Below, one piece after another: positions 1 through 8,020 of a stretch of 22,556 nucleotides of DNA. The stretch is from an uncultured Saprospirales bacterium (GTDB lineage: Bacteria > Bacteroidota > Bacteroidia > Chitinophagales > JADIYW01), in the NCBI GenBank assembly GCA_938008535.1, contig CALLKF010000098.1:1-22556 (forward strand), read 5' to 3'. Within the stretch, counting starts at the first letter, position 1. Every line of letters starts with the position of its first letter. The translations under genes and the position numbers were made by a program. The notes below the pieces were generated by a model. It did not search any database. It was not told the origin of the DNA and saw only the letters and a list, made by a program, of their open reading frames with translations.

Positions 1-1
1 A

Positions 2-79
2 ACCAAAAAAATATTTGATGGTGCTTCTAATGATTTTAAAGAACGCAAAATTATTATTGCTTTTGAATATTGGAATTAA
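2..79 (+). CDS. 3' end of an unidentified plus-strand gene (partial)
   Basis: An open frame enters from the left edge and ends at TAA (77-79), giving 25 residues that finish ...KIIIAFEYWN. Alternating hydrophobic and aromatic residues at the end look like a terminal beta strand. The stop overlaps the convergent GMC oxidoreductase stop by 3 bases (the gene's last base pairs 76-79), the tight tail-to-tail packing seen elsewhere in this window. The fragment is too short to name a family, and it could be a chance open frame. Confidence 0.4.
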   Translation, partial: TKKIFDGASNDFKERKIIIAFEYWN

Positions 80-1671
80 TTAAAATCTGGATTTTGCGAT
101 TTATTTAATATTAAACTCATGGCTCTTTCTGAAATTGCCGTAATACTTAAACTCGGATTTACACCAGGATTTGCTGACATCATGCTGCCATCGCAAACCA
201 TCATATTTTTATAGTTAAATACGTTGTTGTTTTTATCAATTACACCAGATTGAGCATCTTTTCCCATACAGGCACCACCTAAAATATGTGCCGTTGTTGG
301 AATACCAAATAATGTTTCTGTGCTCATGACCATGGCTTTGCCATTAACTATCTTTTCTACTTCATGAGCTAATTCTTGTGCTTTTGGATTGAATGCTGTT
401 GGTGCTGGACCATTATCCATATTTGTTTTCATTCTACCAAATGGAGCACGTTTAAAACGCAAAGTTGAATCTATACTTTCCATATACAATAATATCTGAC
501 TTCGTTTGCTCCAATCATCAATAAAAAATGCTTTAAAGTTTCCAATTGGATGCATGACAAAATCTTTCATCATATTAAAAAATCGAATAAAAATATTTTT
601 TCCTTGCACCATTGGCGCCATAAATATTCTCCAAAATCCAGAACCTTCAGAATATTTTACAGGTTCAATATGTCTGCTTTCATCAATGTTGATGATAGAA
701 CCAATTGCGATGCCTTCAGAAAAAACGGTGTCTTTTTCAAATGATGTAACTGCAATTAAACTTTCTGAATTGGTACGCAAACCAGACCCAACTGTATCTG
801 ATAAATTTGGCAAACTAGTTTCTTTTAAGTTCAATAATAAATCAACTGTACCTAAAACACCACCAGCAAAGATGACACCTTTTGCTTTTACACTTCCTTT
901 TTTTGGAAAAAAATTCGACAATGAATCTTTGAATTTAATTTCGTAGCCATCGCTTCCGTCTGCGTTTAATGGTTGAACATCGTAGACTATTTTTTCTGCT
1001 AAAATTTCTGCACCTAATTGTTGTGCTAAGTATAAGTAATTTTTATCGAGTGTATTTTTTGCATTGAATCGACATCCAATCATGCAACCACCACACAAAT
1101 TACAACCTGTTCTATCTGGACCTTTTCCATCAAAGTATGGATCTTTTACAGTTACATCTGGTTTACCAAAATAAACTGCAACATTTGTTTTATCAAATGA
1201 ATCTGGTCGACCAATATTAATGGCTAGTTGCTGCATTACTTTATCACTTTTGCTCATGTACGGATGACGTTCAGCACCTAACATTTTTAAAGAAACATCA
1301 TAAAATGGTTTTAGATTTTCTTCCCAATTTTCTAATCCATTCCAATGACCTGAATTAAAAAATTCTGATTTTGGAATTGGTAATGTATTTGCGTATACTA
1401 ATGAGCCACCACCAACACCAACACCACTCACGATGGCAACATGACGATAAAAAGTAAGTTTAAATAAACCTTGTAAACCAAGACTTGGCATCCACATCCA
1501 TTTGCGTAAATTCCAATTAGATTTGGCAAAATCTTCTGGTTTATTAAACCATTTTCCTTTTTCAATCACTAACACTTTATATCCTTTTTCGGATAATCGC
1601 AAAGCCGAAACTGAGCCACCAAAACCACTACCGATTATTACGTAGTCGTAATCAAATTGTTGATTTGCCAT
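76..1671 (-). CDS. GMC-family FAD-dependent oxidoreductase (cholesterol-oxidase-like)
   Basis: A 531-residue flavoprotein of the glucose-methanol-choline family. GMC enzymes oxidise alcohol groups, often on sterols or sugars, using FAD. The N-terminal Rossmann motif GSGFGG (14-19) binds the ADP part of FAD. GVGVGGGSLVYA (83-94) is the second FAD-contact loop. The C-terminal segment CDGSMMSANPGVNPSLSITA (493-512) is the GMC active-site and FAD-closing region. H462 in AHILGGACMG is a candidate catalytic base. A cysteine group C190, C193, C196, C200 (C-x2-C-x2-C-x3-C) sits just before an NTLDKNYL segment, as in ChoD-type relatives rather than classic glucose oxidases. No signal peptide is visible, so it is probably cytosolic. 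A degenerate heptamer array lies 14 nt upstream of the ATG. The substrate is unknown; a sterol or long-chain alcohol is only inferred. Confidence 0.85.
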   Translation of the reverse strand: MANQQFDYDYVIIGSGFGGSVSALRLSEKGYKVLVIEKGKWFNKPEDFAKSNWNLRKWMWMPSLGLQGLFKLTFYRHVAIVSGVGVGGGSLVYANTLPIPKSEFFNSGHWNGLENWEENLKPFYDVSLKMLGAERHPYMSKSDKVMQQLAINIGRPDSFDKTNVAVYFGKPDVTVKDPYFDGKGPDRTGCNLCGGCMIGCRFNAKNTLDKNYLYLAQQLGAEILAEKIVYDVQPLNADGSDGYEIKFKDSLSNFFPKKGSVKAKGVIFAGGVLGTVDLLLNLKETSLPNLSDTVGSGLRTNSESLIAVTSFEKDTVFSEGIAIGSIINIDESRHIEPVKYSEGSGFWRIFMAPMVQGKNIFIRFFNMMKDFVMHPIGNFKAFFIDDWSKRSQILLYMESIDSTLRFKRAPFGRMKTNMDNGPAPTAFNPKAQELAHEVEKIVNGKAMVMSTETLFGIPTTAHILGGACMGKDAQSGVIDKNNNVFNYKNMMVCDGSMMSANPGVNPSLSITAISERAMSLILNKSQNPDFN

Positions 1672-1685
1672 AATTGTATTTAAAA

Positions 1686-1713
1686 TTTACAATCGACAAT
1701 TTACGGTTTACAA
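1686..1713. repeat. Degenerate 7-nt tandem array upstream of the GMC gene
   Basis: Four consecutive heptamers in perfect 7-nt register on the plus strand: TTTACAA, TCGACAA, TTTACGG, TTTACAA. A fifth, decayed unit (TTGAAAT) may follow to 1720. The array begins 14 nt upstream of the GMC oxidoreductase ATG, in the 121-nt gap between it and parC. The rest of that gap shows no clear promoter box or terminator. Confidence 0.6.
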
Positions 1714-1792
1714 TTGAAATATAAAATGAATTTGAGATAAGAAATAAAAGTCGAATTAATAAAACTTTTAAACAGGAAAACAAAGACAGATT

Positions 1793-4375
1793 TTAAAACA
1801 ACTCGCCTTGTTCTGGTTCTGGTTTATCTTTCAGATTCGTGATTTCAAAATCTATATCAAAATTAATGGCTTGTTCGTCGTCGTCGTGTGCGCTTTCAAT
1901 CATTTTCACTTCTTTAATCGTTCCACCACACAATTTATTTCCAATGGCTTTCCAACCTTTTACTTCAATAAATTCTGAAAGATTTACGGTTTCTGCTTCG
2001 CCAACTTTTCCTTTTCCTAAATCCATTTTATACTCAATAGTTGGATTGGAAAACAAGGTTGCAAAAACAAGTTTTGCATTATTTTCATCAGAAATAAAAT
2101 TGTATTTAGTATCTATGGTATTGGTTTCAATATTGAATCGTTTTACAAAATTGCATTTTTTTGCATCAGAATAATGCACCGCAGAAATAGTTGTTGTAGG
2201 ATATAATTTATCAATCACCACAATATCATTCATCACATATCGATTGGTTAATTCAAAATTGGTTAGGTAATATTCGCCGTTTTTCAAGACCACCAAAATT
2301 TTATCTTCATTTTGGAAAGTGCCTAAATATCTGCCACGTTTGTCAATATTTAAACGACCAACAGTATCATCTAACCAAATTTCGACACCACCTAAAGTTG
2401 TTCTGCCTTTTGTTTTTTGCTCAACTTTTTTAACTGGATATTTGGTTACAATGTTTCCATTTGAGCTTCTTCCTTTGATATCTAAATTGAAAAAATCAAA
2501 TTCAAAAACTTTGTTACGTGCACTGCAAGTTGGCGACAACACCACATTACAAGCTTCTGCTTCGCCGTTAGGATTCACAGAAAAATATAATATTTTAGAT
2601 TTTGGATTTCCTTGTGTAATTGGATATTCTTTATCTCGCGTGATTGAAGTTACATTAAACCGTTTTGCATAACTGGTGCCTGATTTTCCATCTAAATACA
2701 CACAATTATACGTTGTTCGTTCATCGCTTTTTTTCCAAACAGCAACGTGAATAATATCTTTACCAACAAATATTTTTTCTGCATTACGCACCACTTTCAT
2801 CGTGCCATCTTTCATAAAGGCAATAATATCATCGATATCTGAACATTCTGAAACTAATTCTTCTTTCTTCAAATCTTTGCCAAAGCCAATAAAACCTTCT
2901 ACTCTATTAACATATAACTTTTCATTGTTGGCTGCAACTTGTTTAATTTCAACCGTATCAAAAATGGCAATTTCTGTTTTTCGTTCTCTTCCTTTTCCGT
3001 ATTTTTTTAATAAATCTTCAAAGTATTTTATAGCATATTTAGTTAATGATTTCAGATTTTTCTTTGTCTCTTCCATCGCATCTTCCAAACCTTTAATCAA
3101 TTCATCAGCTTTCTTTTTATCGAATTTAGAAATGCGTTTGATTTTTATTTCTGTTAAGCGTTCAATATCTTCTGTGGTTACTTCACGCATCAACAGTTTT
3201 TTATGTGGCTCTAAACCTTTATCTATTGCAGTGATGACACCTTGCCACGTTTCTTCTTCTTCAATATCGCGATAGATTTTATGTTCGATAAATATTTTTT
3301 CTAAAGAAGAAAAATGCCATTTATCTTCAAGTTCTTGTAAGTTTATTTCAAGTTCTCGTTGTAATAATTTTACCGTTAAATCTGTTGAATATTTCAACGC
3401 TTCGGTAACACCAATAAAATGTGGTTTATCTTTAATAATTACGCATGTATTTGGTGAAATAGACATTTCACAATCAGAAAAAGCATACAACGCATCAACA
3501 GTTACGCTTGGAGAAATATTTGGTTGCAACTCTATGAAAATTTCAACATGTTTTGCAGTATTATCCGTAACTTTTTTAATTTTAATTTTACCTTTTTCAT
3601 TAGCTTTTAAGATAGAATCAATTAAATCTGTTGTGGTTGAACCAAACGGAATTTCGGTAATACGCAATGTTTTTTTATCTACGATTTCAATTTTTGCACG
3701 AACTCGAATTCTTCCACCACGCTTGCCGTCATTATATTCTTTAACATCAACCAAACCACCAGTTAAAAAATCAGGAAAGATTTCGAAGGTTTCTTTTCGT
3801 AAGTATTTTATAGATGCTTCAATTAATTCACAAAAATTATGTGGCATCACTTTCGTTGATAAACCAACAGCAATACCTTCTGCGCCTTGTGCTAATAACA
3901 ATGGAAATTTTACCGGAAAATTTACTGGTTCGCGTTTTCTACCATCGTATGAAACTTGCCATTCTGTTGTATCTTCATTGAAAACTACATCTAACGCAAA
4001 TTTTGATAAACGTGTTTCAATATAACGCGGTGCTGCAGCACTGTCACCTGTTCTGATGTCGCCCCAATTTCCCTGACAATCGAGTAATAAATCTTTTTGT
4101 CCAATGTTTACAATGGCTTCGTTGATACTTGCGTCGCCGTGTGGATGATATTGCATAGTGCTACCAATTACATTGGCAACTTTGTTGAAACGACCATCGT
4201 CCATTTCTTTTAATGCATGTAAAATTCTGCGTTGTACTGGTTTTAAACCATCATATATTGCAGGCACGGCGCGTTCTAAAATTACATACGATGCGTAATC
4301 TAAAAACCATTCTTTATACAAACCATCGACCATGGTTACATGGTTTTCGTGGTGCTCGTGTTCTTGTTCTGACAT
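1793..4375 (-). CDS. parC: DNA topoisomerase IV subunit A
   Basis: An 860-residue breakage-reunion subunit. With ParE it forms the A2B2 type II topoisomerase that unlinks daughter chromosomes. Seen: the N-terminal core IYDGLKPVQRRIL (40-52), the helix-turn-helix segment with YHPHGD (76-81), and the active-site tyrosine Y118 in AAPRYIETRL, which forms the phosphotyrosyl link to DNA. A coiled-coil-rich tower region follows, then a long C-terminal domain without an obvious GyrA box, which favours ParC over GyrA. The last 35 or so residues are acidic. The residue matching E. coli ParC S80 is alanine (A82), while the acidic E84 equivalent is kept as E86. The gene starts 40 nt after the parE stop, so the pair is probably one transcript. 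No convincing terminator follows it. Confidence 0.93.
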   Translation of the reverse strand: MSEQEHEHHENHVTMVDGLYKEWFLDYASYVILERAVPAIYDGLKPVQRRILHALKEMDDGRFNKVANVIGSTMQYHPHGDASINEAIVNIGQKDLLLDCQGNWGDIRTGDSAAAPRYIETRLSKFALDVVFNEDTTEWQVSYDGRKREPVNFPVKFPLLLAQGAEGIAVGLSTKVMPHNFCELIEASIKYLRKETFEIFPDFLTGGLVDVKEYNDGKRGGRIRVRAKIEIVDKKTLRITEIPFGSTTTDLIDSILKANEKGKIKIKKVTDNTAKHVEIFIELQPNISPSVTVDALYAFSDCEMSISPNTCVIIKDKPHFIGVTEALKYSTDLTVKLLQRELEINLQELEDKWHFSSLEKIFIEHKIYRDIEEEETWQGVITAIDKGLEPHKKLLMREVTTEDIERLTEIKIKRISKFDKKKADELIKGLEDAMEETKKNLKSLTKYAIKYFEDLLKKYGKGRERKTEIAIFDTVEIKQVAANNEKLYVNRVEGFIGFGKDLKKEELVSECSDIDDIIAFMKDGTMKVVRNAEKIFVGKDIIHVAVWKKSDERTTYNCVYLDGKSGTSYAKRFNVTSITRDKEYPITQGNPKSKILYFSVNPNGEAEACNVVLSPTCSARNKVFEFDFFNLDIKGRSSNGNIVTKYPVKKVEQKTKGRTTLGGVEIWLDDTVGRLNIDKRGRYLGTFQNEDKILVVLKNGEYYLTNFELTNRYVMNDIVVIDKLYPTTTISAVHYSDAKKCNFVKRFNIETNTIDTKYNFISDENNAKLVFATLFSNPTIEYKMDLGKGKVGEAETVNLSEFIEVKGWKAIGNKLCGGTIKEVKMIESAHDDDEQAINFDIDFEITNLKDKPEPEQGELF

Positions 4376-4415
4376 TTTTTTTTGTTTGTCTATTTAAAAT
4401 TTATTCAGATAAAAA

Positions 4416-6269
4416 TTAATCAATTAATACTGGTTCGTCTTTTTCTACTTTCAGATTATCAATAATAAATACTTGTCGGTCTGGTGTGTTTTTTCCCATG
4501 TAATATTCTAACAGTTGTTCGATGCTTTGGCTGCTTTTTAGTAATACGGGTGCTAAACGAATATTTTCAGAAATAAAATCTTCAAACTCGTGTGGTGAAA
4601 TTTCGCCTAAACCTTTGAAACGTGTAATTTCTGGTTTGCCTTTTAATTTTTCTATCGCTGCTAATTTTTCTTGTTCTGAATAACAATAGATGGTTTCTTT
4701 TTTATCACGAATTCGGAACAGTGGTGTTTCTAAAACATATAGGTGTCCTTTTTTTACTAATTCAGGAAAAAATTGCAAGAAAAAAGTCATCAATAATAAT
4801 CGAATATGCATGCCATCAACATCAGCATCTGTTGCAATTACCACATTATTGTAGCGTAGATTTTCCACATCTTCTTCAATATCTAACGCATGTTGCAATA
4901 AATTAAACTCTTCGTTTTGATAAACAATTTTTTTGGTCAAACCATAACAATTTAACGGCTTTCCACGCAATGAAAAAACTGCCTGAGATTCTGGATTTCT
5001 CGCTTTTGTGATAGAGCCAGAAGCCGAATCACCTTCGGTAATAAATAAAGTTGTTTTCTGATGATTTTGATGTTTTTCATCAGTATAATGTATGCGACAA
5101 TCTCTTAGTTTTTTGTTGTGCAAGTTTGCCGATTTTGCTCGTTCATTTGCTAATTTTCTGATACCTGATAAATCTTTTCGTTCGCGTTCTGATTGTTGAA
5201 TTCGTTTCAGCAAAGCATCAGCAACCGTTGGATTTTTATGTAAAAACGGATCTAAATTATTTTTGATAAAATCGTTGATAAAACCTTTCATTGTTGGTCC
5301 ATCCATCCACATATTTTGAGAACCTAATTTCGTTTTTGTTTGCGATTCAAAAACAGGTTCTTGCACACGAACAGAAATTGCACCAACAATTGCCTGACGA
5401 ATATCTGATGCCTCAAATTGTTTTTTATAAAACTCGCGAACTGTTTTTACAATTGCTTCTTTAAATGCAGTTAAGTGCGTGCCACCTTGTGTTGTATATT
5501 GTCCGTTGACGAACGAATAATATTCTTCGCCATATTGATTATTGTGTGTGATGGCGATTTCAATATCTTTATCTTTTAAATGAATAATTGGATAACGCAA
5601 TTCTGCTTCATTCGTTTTTTTGATCAACAAATCTTTTAAACCATCTTTAGAAACAAATTTTTGTCCATTGTAATTCATTGTTAAACCAGCATTCAAGTAA
5701 GCATAGTTCCACAATTGCTCGTCAACAAATTCTGATAAATAAGTATAATTTTTAAAGATTGAATTATCAGCAACAAACACCATTTTTGTTCCGTTGCGTT
5801 CAGTTGTTTTTTCTATTTTATGATCTTTAATTAATTCGCCTTTATCAAATTCTGCGCGTTTAAGTTGTCCGTCGCGAATAGATTCTACGATAAAGCTCGT
5901 TGAAAGTGCATTTACTGCTTTGGTACCAACACCATTTAAACCGACTGATTTTTGAAACGCAACGGAATCATATTTTCCACCAGTATTAATTTTAGAAACG
6001 CAATCGATTACTGCACCCAATGGAATTCCGCGACCATAATCGCGGACAGTAACGGTTTTATCTTTTATTTCGATGTCGATTTGCTTTCCGTTTCCCATCA
6101 CAAACTCATCGATTGAGTTGTCAATAATTTCTTTCAATAAAACGTAAATTCCATCGTCAGGTGAAGTACCATCGCCTAATTTGCCGATGTACATACCTGG
6201 TCGCAAGCGTATGTGTTCTTTCCAATCAAGTGATCGAATATTATCTTCGGTATATTGAGCTTCAGCCAT
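4416..6269 (-). CDS. parE: DNA topoisomerase IV subunit B (ATPase)
   Basis: A 617-residue GHKL-ATPase subunit that drives strand passage by the ParC/ParE complex. The ATP site shows E47 and N51 in KEIIDNSIDE, DYGRGIP (77-83) and GLNGVGTKA (110-118). The transducer QTK loop is at Q310-T311-K312. The TOPRIM domain has TEGDSASG (411-418, catalytic E412) and DADVDG (481-486), the metal-binding acidic residues. The length and the absence of a large TOPRIM insertion fit ParE rather than a proteobacterial GyrB. The pairing with the downstream A subunit lacking a GyrA box supports topoisomerase IV over gyrase, though the naming is still inference. The ATG lies 6 nt from a heptamer array, and a TAnnTTTG box lies further upstream. 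Confidence 0.93.
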   Translation of the reverse strand: MAEAQYTEDNIRSLDWKEHIRLRPGMYIGKLGDGTSPDDGIYVLLKEIIDNSIDEFVMGNGKQIDIEIKDKTVTVRDYGRGIPLGAVIDCVSKINTGGKYDSVAFQKSVGLNGVGTKAVNALSTSFIVESIRDGQLKRAEFDKGELIKDHKIEKTTERNGTKMVFVADNSIFKNYTYLSEFVDEQLWNYAYLNAGLTMNYNGQKFVSKDGLKDLLIKKTNEAELRYPIIHLKDKDIEIAITHNNQYGEEYYSFVNGQYTTQGGTHLTAFKEAIVKTVREFYKKQFEASDIRQAIVGAISVRVQEPVFESQTKTKLGSQNMWMDGPTMKGFINDFIKNNLDPFLHKNPTVADALLKRIQQSERERKDLSGIRKLANERAKSANLHNKKLRDCRIHYTDEKHQNHQKTTLFITEGDSASGSITKARNPESQAVFSLRGKPLNCYGLTKKIVYQNEEFNLLQHALDIEEDVENLRYNNVVIATDADVDGMHIRLLLMTFFLQFFPELVKKGHLYVLETPLFRIRDKKETIYCYSEQEKLAAIEKLKGKPEITRFKGLGEISPHEFEDFISENIRLAPVLLKSSQSIEQLLEYYMGKNTPDRQVFIIDNLKVEKDEPVLID

Positions 6270-6275
6270 AAAATA

Positions 6276-6310
6276 GTTGTGAGTTATTAGTAATTAGTTG
6301 AAAGTATTAT
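6276..6310. repeat. Degenerate 7-nt tandem array upstream of parE
   Basis: Five heptamers in register on the plus strand, each beginning GT: GTTGTGA, GTTATTA, GTAATTA, GTTGAAA, GTATTAT. The array starts 6 nt upstream of the parE ATG and lies between that ATG and the candidate -7 box at 6330-6337, so it would be transcribed as most of the parE 5' untranslated region. Confidence 0.6.
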
Positions 6311-6329
6311 TAGATACTTCAGCAACAAG

Positions 6330-6337
6330 CAAATATA
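6330..6337 (-). promoter_or_regulatory. Candidate -7 promoter box for parE-parC
   Basis: Read on the minus strand this is TATATTTG, a full match to the Bacteroidota -7 element TAnnTTTG, and it lies in the 147-nt parE/barrel-protein gap. No exact -33 TTTG is present; a T-rich stretch is at about the right distance. The predicted leader is about 50 nt and contains the heptamer array. Confidence 0.5.
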
Positions 6338-6416
6338 TTATTCTGAAAATGGAAAACTTAAATGATTTTTCCACATGGTTGAATAAAATAAAAAATAAGA
6401 TAAAATGCAGTAAAAG

Positions 6417-7073
6417 TTATTTAATAGTATATAAATAACCAAGTGATAAGCTAAAGTTACAATTGTAAGCATTTGGCAAACCGCTGTTTTTTTTAGCGGT
6501 GCTTAAAAAGCCAGCATTATGACGTGCCAACACTTCTATCCAACCTTTACCTACTTTAACGTTAACACCTAAACCTGAAGTGATACCAACATCTAAGCGA
6601 TTATCATTTTTAGTAAAAATGTATTTTATATTGGTTGATTCTCTGCTCGTTTTATCTACTTGTGTAGATGTTTGTGAATAACCACCAGCCCAATAAGCTA
6701 AATATGGACCTAATTGTATTACTGCTTTTACTTTATCATTACCAAATCGTGCAACAGCTAAAAGTGGAATTTGAATATAATTCAACACTTGTTTATTGAA
6801 ATATTTAGCAGAATCAACAGAAGCTTTCCAAGCTTGTCCTTTTTGAGAAAATTCAATTTCTGATTGAAAACCAATGAATTTATTAAAGTCAATTCTAAGC
6901 ATTGCAGCGATATCTGAGCCAAGATTTACGCTGTTTTTAAATCCAGTTGGTGTTTCAAATTTCCTGAGATGTGCAACATTCATTCCTGCACGAGCGCCAG
7001 CTAAAACACCAACTTCAGCAAAAGAAGAAGTTGTTAATAAAAAAGAGAAAAGTATAAAGCTATAAATTCGCAT
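6417..7073 (-). CDS. Outer-membrane beta-barrel protein (PorT/OMP_b-brl_2-like)
   Basis: A 218-residue secreted protein. Residues 1-19 form a signal peptide ending SSFA. The rest alternates hydrophobic and polar residues in short strands with glycine and aromatic girdles (GARAGMNVAHL, FIGFQSEIEFSQKG, YIQIPLLAVARFG, AVIQLGPYLAYWAGG, LDVGITSGLGVNVKVG, FSLSLGYLYTIK). This is typical of the small outer-membrane barrels abundant in Bacteroidota. The motif Y-I-Q-I-P-L-L matches the PF13568-type family, and the protein ends in an aromatic-rich final strand. The function could be a porin, an assembly factor or purely structural; nothing here decides. A good -7 box lies directly upstream, so it is probably monocistronic and divergent from the DUF1573 gene. 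Confidence 0.8.
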   Translation of the reverse strand: MRIYSFILFSFLLTTSSFAEVGVLAGARAGMNVAHLRKFETPTGFKNSVNLGSDIAAMLRIDFNKFIGFQSEIEFSQKGQAWKASVDSAKYFNKQVLNYIQIPLLAVARFGNDKVKAVIQLGPYLAYWAGGYSQTSTQVDKTSRESTNIKYIFTKNDNRLDVGITSGLGVNVKVGKGWIEVLARHNAGFLSTAKKNSGLPNAYNCNFSLSLGYLYTIK

Positions 7074-7091
7074 CTAATTCTGAATTTAGTA

Positions 7092-7099
7092 CAAATATA
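7092..7099 (-). promoter_or_regulatory. Candidate -7 promoter box for the barrel protein
   Basis: The minus strand reads TATATTTG, a full match to TAnnTTTG, 18 nt before the ATG at 7073, giving a leader of only about 10-15 nt. The -33 region is weak. It is divergent from the promoter at 7159-7191. Confidence 0.55.
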
Positions 7100-7158
7100 C
7101 CTTTGTTTTTTAAACATTGAACAGAATTTGTTAAACTATACTTAAAATTTTTTATGAT

Positions 7159-7191
7159 ATTGACGATGTGTAAAAAAAGGCATTACATTTG
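7159..7191 (+). promoter_or_regulatory. Promoter of the DUF1573 gene
   Basis: ATTG at 7159-7162 serves as the -33 element and TACATTTG at 7184-7191 as the -7 element (TAnnTTTG), with 21 nt between TTG and TA, close to the Bacteroidota primary-sigma spacing. The start codon is 26 nt after the box. An A-rich leader precedes the ATG and there is no Shine-Dalgarno sequence, as is usual in this phylum. Confidence 0.6.
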
Positions 7192-7217
7192 CTTTATCAA
7201 TTAAAAAAAATAACATC

Positions 7218-7841
7218 ATGAAAAAATTATTATTATCAATGACAATGTTCGCAGGTACGTTTGGCGTATTTGCTCAAGATGGCACAACGCCAGCACCAGC
7301 TCCAGATCCAAATGCACCAACAATGACTTTTGCAAAAGACGCTATTGATTACGGTACAATTAAACAAGATGCTGATGGAAACCGCGTTTTTACTTTTACT
7401 AATGACGGAAAAACTCCAATTGTAATTAGCGAAGCTCATGGTTCATGTGGTTGCACAGTTCCTACTTATCCAAAAGAGCCAATTATGCCAGGCCAAAAAG
7501 CAGAAATCAAAGTTCACTATGACACTCATCGTGTTGGACCTTTTTCTAAAAGTGTAACAGTTAACTCTAATGCTAAAAACTCACCAGTTGTTTTAAGAAT
7601 CAGCGGAACAGTTGAAGCACCAGCTACAGTACCAACTGCATCTGAGCCATCTACAATTATACCGACTCCAGCTCCTACAACAGCTGCTGCTACGGTTACA
7701 TCTACACCAGTTGTTAAATCAAAAACTACTGCTTCAACTACTACAGCTAAAAAAACTACTACTAAAGCAAAAACAACTGCTAAAGCACCAGTTAAAAAAA
7801 CTACAACAACAACTAAAAAAACTACTACAGTTAAAAAATAA
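7218..7841 (+). CDS. Secreted DUF1573 protein with a cationic Lys/Thr tail
   Basis: A 207-residue protein. Residues 1-19 are a signal peptide (cleavage near GVFA-QD), then a short Pro/Ala-rich linker. A DUF1573 Ig-like domain follows (about 34-132) with the hallmark GSCGCTVP (76-82 region; C77 and C79) and the strand pattern FTFTNDGKTPIVISEA. DUF1573 proteins are common, often exported Bacteroidota proteins of unknown function. After residue 135 comes a Pro/Thr/Ala spacer. Residues 167-207 then consist almost only of Lys, Thr, Ala, Ser and Val, with 13 lysines and no acidic residue, resembling the H1-like tails of AlgP-type proteins. The tail's job (binding DNA, polysaccharide or peptidoglycan) is not known. 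The gene has its own promoter and is followed by a strong terminator. Confidence 0.88.
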   Translation: MKKLLLSMTMFAGTFGVFAQDGTTPAPAPDPNAPTMTFAKDAIDYGTIKQDADGNRVFTFTNDGKTPIVISEAHGSCGCTVPTYPKEPIMPGQKAEIKVHYDTHRVGPFSKSVTVNSNAKNSPVVLRISGTVEAPATVPTASEPSTIIPTPAPTTAAATVTSTPVVKSKTTASTTTAKKTTTKAKTTAKAPVKKTTTTTKKTTTVKK

Positions 7842-7863
7842 TTTTTTTAGTAAAGTATTTAAT

Positions 7864-7896
7864 AAAAAACTGTCTCAATAATTGAGACAGTTTTTT
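7864..7896 (+). terminator. Rho-independent terminator after the DUF1573 gene
   Basis: A perfect stem around ACTGTCTCAA / TTGAGACAGT with a TAA loop (7879-7881), extended by flanking A:T pairs (7864-7878 with 7882-7896) and followed by a T run to 7898. The A run on the other side means it could also act on the minus strand. Confidence 0.9.
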
Positions 7897-7986
7897 TTAT
7901 TAGAAAAATATTTATTACGTTTAATTCAACATCAAAAACACCATTTAAATAACATTATTTACCATAAAATATGCTATTTTGCATTT

Positions 7987-7994
7987 TATTTTTG
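7987..7994 (+). promoter_or_regulatory. Candidate -7 promoter box for the lipoprotein-transglycosylase unit
   Basis: TATTTTTG matches TAnnTTTG and is 26 nt before the lipoprotein ATG, just after the preceding terminator. No clear -33 TTTG is seen; TTTACC is near the expected place. The region is AT-rich, so a chance match is possible. Confidence 0.4.
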
Positions 7995-8020
7995 CAATCT
8001 TACTATCTAAATAATATTTT

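Noticed and set aside
506..946. 146-codon plus-strand frame opposite the GMC gene
   Set aside because: Antisense shadow; the GMC frame carries the FAD and C-terminal signatures over the same bases.
1686..1720. CRISPR-like interpretation of the short repeat arrays
   Set aside because: Units are 7 nt with no spacers, and there are no cas genes nearby.
1746..1769. AAAAGT/ACTTTT hairpin after parC as a terminator
   Set aside because: Six A/T-dominated pairs with a long loop and no proper T tract.
1839..4025. Several open frames of 111-163 codons on the plus strand opposite parC
   Set aside because: They are antisense to a gene with clear catalytic motifs, have biased low-quality composition and no promoter or family features.
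7612..7881. Leu/Gln/Lys-rich 89-codon frame at the end of the DUF1573 gene
   Set aside because: It is the shifted reading of the Lys/Thr/Ala codon repeats and runs into the terminator stem.
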